This document shows, one piece after another, positions 59,171-64,000 of a stretch of 64,000 nt of DNA; position 1 is the first letter of the stretch, and each line of letters begins with the position of its first letter. Both the position numbers and the translations under genes were made by a program. Source of the DNA: an uncultured Flavobacteriales bacterium. Lineage in GTDB: Bacteria; Bacteroidota; Bacteroidia; Flavobacteriales; Crocinitomicaceae. The stretch is from positions 372,001 to 436,000 of the forward strand of contig CAMLRS010000001.1 in the NCBI GenBank assembly GCA_946482515.1, in the 5' to 3' direction. The notes beneath the pieces are model-generated. The model was not told the DNA's origin, searched no databases, and saw only the letters and a list, made by a program, of their open reading frames with translations.

Positions 59171-59692
59171 TTACAAAGGATTAAAGGTCACGACCTTGAT
59201 CACCGGTTTAAGGCTGTAAGTGCCGTTTCCTCGCTCAACGATGGATTCTTCCGCGTCGAAGTCGATCAGCATTTCGTACACCACATTCGGCTCGAGGTGC
59301 TGATGAACATTGATTTTCAAACCAGACTGTTGCGCACTTGGCGTATCCAGCGGATGCATTACGCTATCCACCATCACAGTGTTTTCGTCGCCCAGGATCA
59401 AACGGAACTGGCTGATGTCTCCGGAAGGAATATCGCTGCCGTTCACCAAAACTGCTGTAACGCTGTCCTGCAGAGTCAGAAGGTCATAAATTCCCTGGTT
59501 GGTAGGCAAGCTTACCCAACCGTCGCCATCGTGGTGTACCTGCACTTCGAGCACTTCGACATTTACCTGTTGGAAATCGCCGGGTGCGTCTTTCATTTTT
59601 ACGTTCAGATGGGAAGTACCTTCTTCTTTACGGCAGGCTGCAAAAAGGAATACAGCGGCCGTTGCAATTACGATTGAAAACTTCAGTTTCAT
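59171..59692 (-). CDS. DUF4382 lipoprotein
   Basis: A 173-residue protein with a lipobox (SIVIATAAVFLFAAC) and the DUF4382 core: HLNVKMKDAPGDFQQVNVEV, IYDLLTLQDSVTAVLVNG, IPSGDISQFRLILGDENTV and a C-terminal YSLKPVIKVV strand. Members are small beta-sandwich lipoproteins found at the surface of Bacteroidota and others; function unknown. It is monocistronic, with a clear terminator. Confidence 0.9.
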   Translation of the reverse strand: MKLKFSIVIATAAVFLFAACRKEEGTSHLNVKMKDAPGDFQQVNVEVLEVQVHHDGDGWVSLPTNQGIYDLLTLQDSVTAVLVNGSDIPSGDISQFRLILGDENTVMVDSVMHPLDTPSAQQSGLKINVHQHLEPNVVYEMLIDFDAEESIVERGNGTYSLKPVIKVVTFNPL

Positions 59693-59711
59693 GGTTTATT
59701 TTATTATTTGG

Positions 59712-59972
59712 TTATAGGAACAAAATCGGTAGCCCGGACAAATTGTGGTAGCGTCCGGGCTGTGTCACAGGTGTTGTAAGCTTATCTTGAGGTGCGATAG
59801 TCAAGGCAAAAGGGGCCGGAGAAACTGAATTGAAACCAAAAACCCATTTATATTCCGGCCCCGAGTTACCTTTCTGATACACACACACTAATTTACTGTT
59901 CAAGGGAACCACGACGCCCATACCCCGGCTAAGAGCACATTTGGAGTACGTTGTTGTTTCAAGGGCAGTCAT
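59712..59972 (-). CDS. Doubtful small ORF between the lipoprotein and lipase genes
   Basis: An ORF of 86 codons from the ATG at 59972 (frame open to 60038). The predicted peptide contains SKCALSRGMGVVVPLNSKLV and SVSPAPFALTIAPQDKLTTP, which is not obviously random, but there is no known family or promoter box. The gap 59693-60205 otherwise holds only a 12-bp inverted repeat (60079-60090 with 60104-60115). Confidence 0.3.
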   Translation of the reverse strand: MTALETTTYSKCALSRGMGVVVPLNSKLVCVYQKGNSGPEYKWVFGFNSVSPAPFALTIAPQDKLTTPVTQPGRYHNLSGLPILFL

Positions 59973-60078
59973 AGAACCATTCATTTGGTGTTTGGGCAGG
60001 CGAAATGTATGCCATGTCGATTGGGAAAAATGAGACAATTGTTAATCAATGATTTATGAAAATCGTGGTTGTGCCATT

Positions 60079-60115
60079 TTTTTCATTTTGAAAAAATCAG
60101 TGTCAAAATGAAAAA
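60079..60115. repeat. 12-bp inverted repeat upstream of the lipase gene
   Basis: TTTTTCATTTTG and CAAAATGAAAAA are exact complements, 13 bases apart, ending about 90 bases before the lipase ATG. It could be an operator or a weak bidirectional terminator. Confidence 0.4.
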
Positions 60116-60205
60116 GAAAAGGTGGTATCCGTGCCAAAAACAGGCTCTTCCCATTTCATCGAATCTTTCGTATCTTGGTTCCGGCCCCATTTAATTTGTT
60201 CCCTT

Positions 60206-61318
60206 ATGCGCCTGTTGACCACATTCGAACTTTTGCTGCTTGTTTTGTTGCTGCCCACCGTTTCGACGGCCCAGGTTTTACAACCCGGCTTTGACAAATC
60301 AGAATACATGGAAACGCTAAAGATCAATCAGAAAGCGCACGTTGCAACGGAAAAATGGATCACTGACACACTTGTTCCACCTCCGCAGGATTATCAATTC
60401 GTCTATCGCTCCCCGCAGGTAGGATTCGATAACAGCTGGGATCTGTGGAAACACCGGAACAAAGCCGTTGCCATGATCGCCGTGCGTGGCACCACGCCCA
60501 CCGAAGCCAGTTTCCTGGCCAATCTCTATGCTGCTATGGTTCCTGCTTCGGGCGAGCTCGAGCTGGAAAAGGAATTCACGTTCCGGTACCACCTGGCCGA
60601 TGATTCGGCTGCGGCCGTACACGTAGGCTGGCTCATATCACTGGCGTACCTTTCGGCAACCATCGAACACCAGATCGATTCCTGCTACCGAGCGGGCATT
60701 CGTGATTTCATTTTAACCGGTCATAGCCAGGGTGGCGGAATCATTTACCTGCTGACTTCCCATCTCGAACACCAAAAGGCAAGCGGTAAACTGCCCCAAG
60801 ACATTCGTTTCAAAACCTATTGCAGCGCTGCTCCCAAACCCGGAAATCTCTTCTATGCCTATCAATATGAGTCTCTGACGCGCGACTGGGCCTTCAACGT
60901 GGTCAATACCGCCGATTGGGTTCCAGACGTGCCGTTCTCCGTACAGACGGTGAACGATTTTCCGGTGATGAATCCCTTTCGCAATGCCAAAAAAGCCATC
61001 CGCAAGCAGAAATTCCCGAAGAACGTGGCACTGAAGCATGCCTATAACCGGATGAGCAAGCCCAGTCTGAAGGCCCAGCGGAATTACCAGCGCTACCTGG
61101 GCAAAATGGTGTCACAGGCGGTGCGGAAGCAATTTCCGGATTACAAAGTAGCCGATTACTACAACAGCAATCATTATGTGCGCACTGGCGTTACGATACC
61201 GCTTTGCGCCGATGAGGTGTATTACACGATCTATCCCAACGATCCGAACAGCGCGAATATCTGGCACCATCATTTGCCGAAGAACTATTTGTCGCTGGCG
61301 GAGCGGTTGCTGGACTAG
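60206..61318 (+). CDS. Secreted class 3 lipase-like protein
   Basis: A 370-residue protein with signal peptide LLTTFELLLLVLLLPTVSTAQ and an alpha/beta-hydrolase domain of the lipase class 3 type: the strand AVAMIAVRGTTP (oxyanion region), VHVGWLISLAYL and the nucleophile elbow ILTGHSQGGGIIYLL. The Asp is probably in NTADWVPDVPF and the His near the C-terminus (NANIWHHHLP type region, seen as SANIWHHHLP). The ATG at 60206 is preferred over an in-frame ATG at 60122 because it gives the signal peptide. No sorting domain is seen. Monocistronic. Confidence 0.87.
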   Translation: MRLLTTFELLLLVLLLPTVSTAQVLQPGFDKSEYMETLKINQKAHVATEKWITDTLVPPPQDYQFVYRSPQVGFDNSWDLWKHRNKAVAMIAVRGTTPTEASFLANLYAAMVPASGELELEKEFTFRYHLADDSAAAVHVGWLISLAYLSATIEHQIDSCYRAGIRDFILTGHSQGGGIIYLLTSHLEHQKASGKLPQDIRFKTYCSAAPKPGNLFYAYQYESLTRDWAFNVVNTADWVPDVPFSVQTVNDFPVMNPFRNAKKAIRKQKFPKNVALKHAYNRMSKPSLKAQRNYQRYLGKMVSQAVRKQFPDYKVADYYNSNHYVRTGVTIPLCADEVYYTIYPNDPNSANIWHHHLPKNYLSLAERLLD

Positions 61319-61347
61319 ATGAAGTACTGTGTTGTTTTTCCCGCGAA

Positions 61348-61371
61348 TCCCGACCAACTTCGTAATCGGGA
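61348..61371. repeat. TCCCGA/TCGGGA inverted repeat
   Basis: TCCCGA (61348-61353) and TCGGGA (61366-61371), 12 bases apart, in the gap after the lipase gene. The same arms form the palindrome at 35171-35190. Confidence 0.4.
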
Positions 61372-61475
61372 CAGGTTAGCTAATTAGCGCAAATTTTTGG
61401 GGAAATGCTTTGTAGAATTAGCGCGAATGGTTTCCGGTTGGCCGAAAAACAATTAAGATCATTTATTTTTAGAAT

Positions 61476-61928
61476 ATGCATTATCTGAAACACTTCCTTG
61501 TTTGTATGGCCTGCTGGTGTTCGTTCCAGGCAATGGCGCAGCTGCCGGAAAGGGATACGCTTTATCGTACGATCGTAACCCTCGACAGCGTCTATTTCAC
61601 TGCTTATAACACTTGTGATCTACAGACACAGGCGAACCTGTTTGCAGAAGACATCGAGTTTTACCATGACAGCGGCGGACTGATGACGTCCAAACAAGAG
61701 CTGCTGGCCGGCATTCAGGAACATATTTGCGGGAAAGTGAGTCGCGAGCTGATTCCGGGAAGCATAGAAGTACACGCCATTCCGGGTTGGGGTGCGATCG
61801 AGATGGGCTTACACCAATTCCACAACAAGGAAGAGCCTGAAACTGTTCCACATCCGAGCCGATTCATTATTTTCTGGCAGCAAACGGCTAATGGCTGGCA
61901 AATGACGAAAGTGGTGAGTCTGCATTGA
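61476..61928 (+). CDS. Exported NTF2-like (DUF4440-type) protein
   Basis: A 150-residue protein with signal peptide FLVCMACWCSFQAMAQ and an NTF2/SnoaL-like fold: LDSVYFTAYNTCDLQTQANL, FAEDIEFYHDSGGLMTSKQE, and a C-terminal strand RFIIFWQQTANGWQMTKVVS. Such proteins are often ligand-binding or enzyme-like and are exported in this group. A TATTTTTA box lies just upstream of the ATG. Its role is unknown. Confidence 0.85.
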   Translation: MHYLKHFLVCMACWCSFQAMAQLPERDTLYRTIVTLDSVYFTAYNTCDLQTQANLFAEDIEFYHDSGGLMTSKQELLAGIQEHICGKVSRELIPGSIEVHAIPGWGAIEMGLHQFHNKEEPETVPHPSRFIIFWQQTANGWQMTKVVSLH

Positions 61929-61969
61929 GTTTTAACTACCAGAACCAGAAGAATGGAGAATGATGGTTT

Positions 61970-62476
61970 TCATTCCTCCGTAAATTTTATAGTGCTGGAA
62001 ACGCCTTTTTCTTTCAAATGTGAAATTACAAAGTGGTTCTGTCGATCTACTGAACGAGCCTTATAACATGCATTGCCAGCTGTTACTTCAAAAAAGGAAA
62101 GTACCTCTTCAGGATTTGAAATCCGTAATTCGTTGTAAAAGGGAAATCCTTTTAGAGTAAAACCCATAAATGGATAATTCTTCCCACCGCCACCGTATGC
62201 ACGGAATCGGATCCGGCTGATGTGTCCGACGGAAATCCTGTAGTTTCTAAAGATCGGTCTCAAGGGGAAATGAATGACAAGCAAGTCTTTATTATACCTG
62301 ATTTCTTTGTAGAAAAACAAGAGCATTAAGGTCGGGATTGCCAACAAATAATAGGCAATCACGGCGGAATAGTAATACACCAATGCTATTAGCAACAAGA
62401 AGAAAGCGGACATAAATAGTGCGTATGCCTTACCGGTTTTGTTGTTAAGCTTATGGTAATGCGGTTCGATTTCCAT
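61970..62476 (-). CDS. Hypothetical two-helix membrane protein
   Basis: A 168-residue protein with two adjacent N-terminal helices (ALFMSAFFLLLIALVYYYSA and IAYYLLAIPTLMLLFFY), then a beta-rich cytoplasmic part (LLVIHFPLRPIFRNYRISVG, GFTLKGFPFYNELRISN) resembling PH-like bacterial membrane domains. The family is not recognised. Codon composition is more AT-rich than in most of the window. It is the last gene of a minus-strand pair with the luciferase-like monooxygenase, 32 bases away. Confidence 0.65.
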   Translation of the reverse strand: MEIEPHYHKLNNKTGKAYALFMSAFFLLLIALVYYYSAVIAYYLLAIPTLMLLFFYKEIRYNKDLLVIHFPLRPIFRNYRISVGHISRIRFRAYGGGGKNYPFMGFTLKGFPFYNELRISNPEEVLSFFEVTAGNACYKARSVDRQNHFVISHLKEKGVSSTIKFTEE

Positions 62477-62508
62477 TGGTGGTTAATTGTATCAGAATAG
62501 TACCCACC

Positions 62509-63498
62509 TCATATCAAAAACTCCTCGATTCCTACCATCTCATGGAGCCGGTCCATGACGATTTTGAGGCCGTGCATATCTTCGCTGTCGACTTCAATGA
62601 TGAAATGCTCAGCACCTTTTTGGAGGTATTCGAATAAATAGTCGGCTACCTGGGCGTAATCTCCGGCAAGATAGGGGCAATCGGAATTAAAATTCCGGAA
62701 AGGAAGCATGGTAAAGACTTCATCCTCCTGTTCGTGGAAAAGTTGTTTTTTCCATTGGGAATCAGAATTTAACATCGATAATTCTAACAGCTCGGCCGAC
62801 TCTTCATATTGGGCCCTGAACTTGTTGGTTAGTTTGTTTTGAGCGTCTTCTTTTGTTTCACATGCCATTACACCAATGTGGAGCACCTTGGCAACGGGAT
62901 AACCGTCCGCAAATCCTTTCAATGGTTTTGCCATTTCAATGGACCCTGCATTCAAACGTGCCCTGGCCTGAATAGCCGAGTCAGATGATCCGGCAATGAA
63001 TACACCCGGTATGTGAGACGGCTCTATGGTTGATGACAATTTAAGATTCTTGGCCTGGTAATGCTTACCGGAATAGGTTAACGGAGTAGGTTTTGTCAAA
63101 AGCGCCATGACAATTTCAATGTATTCCACCAGTCTGTCATACCGTTCATTTTTGTCAAGAAGCATGCTCATGGATTCCAGGTCAGACAATGATGTGCCGG
63201 CGATGAAGTTCAGATTGACCTTCCGGTTATACAGCTTGGAGAAGCTCAGGATTTTTTGAGCAGCGGTATAGGGATGCATGTACATCGGGTTCACAGCAAT
63301 AAAAGGAATGATGGAACGGGAGCACGAAAGCAATTGCTGCGCCAATACCCATGGCTCAATATCGTTGGTGTTGCTCTGGAAAATCAACGTCCCTGTAAAA
63401 CCGTTTTCTTCTACTTGTTTAAAATAGTCGACCAGTTTAACAGCGTAGTCTTCCAATCCTTCGACCCGGCGAATAGTAGTATAAATTTCAACTTTCAT
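62509..63498 (-). CDS. Luciferase-like (LLM) flavin-dependent monooxygenase
   Basis: A 329-residue TIM-barrel protein of the bacterial luciferase/SsuD superfamily. Supporting segments are LVDYFKQVEENGFTGTLIFQ, the strand RSIIPFIAVNPMYMHPYTAA, VNLNFIAGTSLSD, ERYDRLVEYIEIVMALL, PTPLTYSGKHYQAKNLKL (family hallmark) and IPGVFIAGSSDSAIQARARL. These enzymes use FMN and oxygen to oxidise small organic substrates; relatives occur both in sulfur acquisition and in natural-product clusters. It is more AT-rich than the core genes and divergent from a gene cut by the right edge, so a biosynthetic locus may begin here. Confidence 0.85.
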   Translation of the reverse strand: MKVEIYTTIRRVEGLEDYAVKLVDYFKQVEENGFTGTLIFQSNTNDIEPWVLAQQLLSCSRSIIPFIAVNPMYMHPYTAAQKILSFSKLYNRKVNLNFIAGTSLSDLESMSMLLDKNERYDRLVEYIEIVMALLTKPTPLTYSGKHYQAKNLKLSSTIEPSHIPGVFIAGSSDSAIQARARLNAGSIEMAKPLKGFADGYPVAKVLHIGVMACETKEDAQNKLTNKFRAQYEESAELLELSMLNSDSQWKKQLFHEQEDEVFTMLPFRNFNSDCPYLAGDYAQVADYLFEYLQKGAEHFIIEVDSEDMHGLKIVMDRLHEMVGIEEFLI

Positions 63499-63695
63499 AA
63501 CGTGTATCAGTTATAGAATTAAGTGGATTTTCTGGTTTGTGTATGTATGAATAATGATAAACCGAGGCTAAAAATAGGGTTGTTTTTTCATTCCCCGTAC
63601 GATAGTGATGTGATTTTCCATGTTCTTTCGCTATTCGAAGAATTAAGCAGTGAGAACGAAATTTTTAGATTAAATAGCCGAAGGCATTAAGAAGC

Positions 63696-63756
63696 AGATT
63701 TCCAAAAAAACCTCTTGCGCAGGGCAGTTCCATATGCCCGATTATTTCGGAAATCT
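63696..63756. other. Nested stem-loop in the LLM upstream region
   Basis: AGATTTCC (63696-63703) pairs with GGAAATCT (63749-63756); inside, GGGCA (63722-63726) pairs with TGCCC (63735-63739). It lies in the 465-base gap 63499-63963 between divergent genes; no ORF is seen there. Confidence 0.35.
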
Positions 63757-63836
63757 TAATTGGTTGTCAAAAGTTTAAAATGTATACAACATTTAAAAAA
63801 ATGAGGGGTTTGTGATCAGTCAAAAAAAACTATTTT

Positions 63837-63848
63837 TACTGGCCAGTA
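63837..63848. promoter_or_regulatory. Perfect 12-bp palindrome, candidate operator
   Basis: TACTGGCCAGTA is fully self-complementary and flanked by TTTT and AAAA stretches. It lies in the divergent control region of the LLM gene and the right-edge gene. Confidence 0.4.
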
Positions 63849-63963
63849 GTAAAATTCATTAAAACCAACGTCACTGTTTTGTATCAACCACGAGTAGAAT
63901 TTTAGCCCTTATTCCTGCTACGCTTCACGCTCAATCTAATCATTATCTATGGAGGAACAAAAA

Positions 63964-64000
63964 ATGTATTTGAAGCCCAATGTTGTCATGGAACCACTTA
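63964..64000 (+). CDS. Start of a gene cut by the right window edge
   Basis: Only 12 codons are visible (MYLKPNVVMEPL). The ATG at 63964 is preceded at an ideal distance by GGAGG (63951-63955), a true Shine-Dalgarno, which is unusual in this window; an in-frame ATG at 63949 is the alternative. From memory, a YLKPNVV-EPL start occurs in proteins of metal-dependent hydrolase or biosynthetic type, but no function can be assigned from this fragment. Confidence 0.5.
   Translation, partial: MYLKPNVVMEPL

Overview
The window looks like a chromosomal segment of a Bacteroidota (Flavobacteriales-type) bacterium. Four large secreted metalloproteases end in a type IX secretion (T9SS) C-terminal sorting domain. 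Promoters follow the Bacteroidota form (-7 box TAnnTTTG, sometimes with TTTG at -33). Shine-Dalgarno sequences are mostly absent. The DUF4129/DUF4350/MoxR/DUF58 cluster and the prs-rplY pair are typical of the phylum. No rRNA, tRNA or CRISPR array was recognised. Most of the window is moderately GC-rich housekeeping and surface/secretion sequence; AT-rich exceptions are 5.9-8.2 kb and the right end.

Layout. 0-5.9 kb: a tightly overlapping MoxR-type operon (membrane protein, DUF4129, DUF4350, MoxR ATPase, DUF58). 5.9-8.2 kb: an AT-rich two-gene islet encoding an ATPase (PtuA-like) and an HNH nuclease (PtuB-like), read as a Septu anti-phage system. 8.2-12.9 kb: aldehyde dehydrogenase, a small DUF3606 gene and a four-gene operon ending in a NarX/NarL-type two-component pair. 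13-21.5 kb: methyltransferase, TPR protein, RidA-type deaminase, acetyl-CoA synthetase, M43 protease, fatty acid hydroxylase, gpsA and an AraC regulator. 21.5-28 kb: DUF983 protein, prs-rplY, an operon of free-Met-sulfoxide reductase, Ig-like lipoprotein and UPF0104 membrane protein, and a 3'-5' exonuclease. 28-35 kb: two M43/PKD/T9SS paralogues with an almost identical 3' block, an SDR and a cystathionine gamma-synthase-type enzyme. 35-47 kb: large SF1 helicase, M36 protease, and a PIG-L deacetylase / 50-residue membrane peptide / Na+-solute symporter unit. 47-54 kb: a GbsR/MarR-type regulator with a TolC/MFP/RND efflux operon. 54-56 kb: a Phe-biosynthesis operon preceded by a leader peptide and attenuator. 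56-64 kb: a HipA-like kinase/DUF3037 pair, DUF72, DUF4382 lipoprotein, lipase, NTF2-like protein, and a luciferase-like monooxygenase divergent from a gene cut by the window edge.

The most notable regulatory element is at 54.1-54.3 kb. A 25-codon leader ORF carries eight consecutive Phe/Tyr codons. It is followed by a pause hairpin, an antiterminator arm that exactly repeats the terminator's 3' arm, and an intrinsic terminator, just before prephenate dehydratase and DAHP synthase/chorismate mutase. A second theme is a set of intergenic elements with terminal inverted repeats, in which short palindromes (TCCGCC..GGCGGA, TCCCGA..TCGGGA, CCTCCC..GGGAGG types) appear to be exchanged between, or inserted into, related copies.
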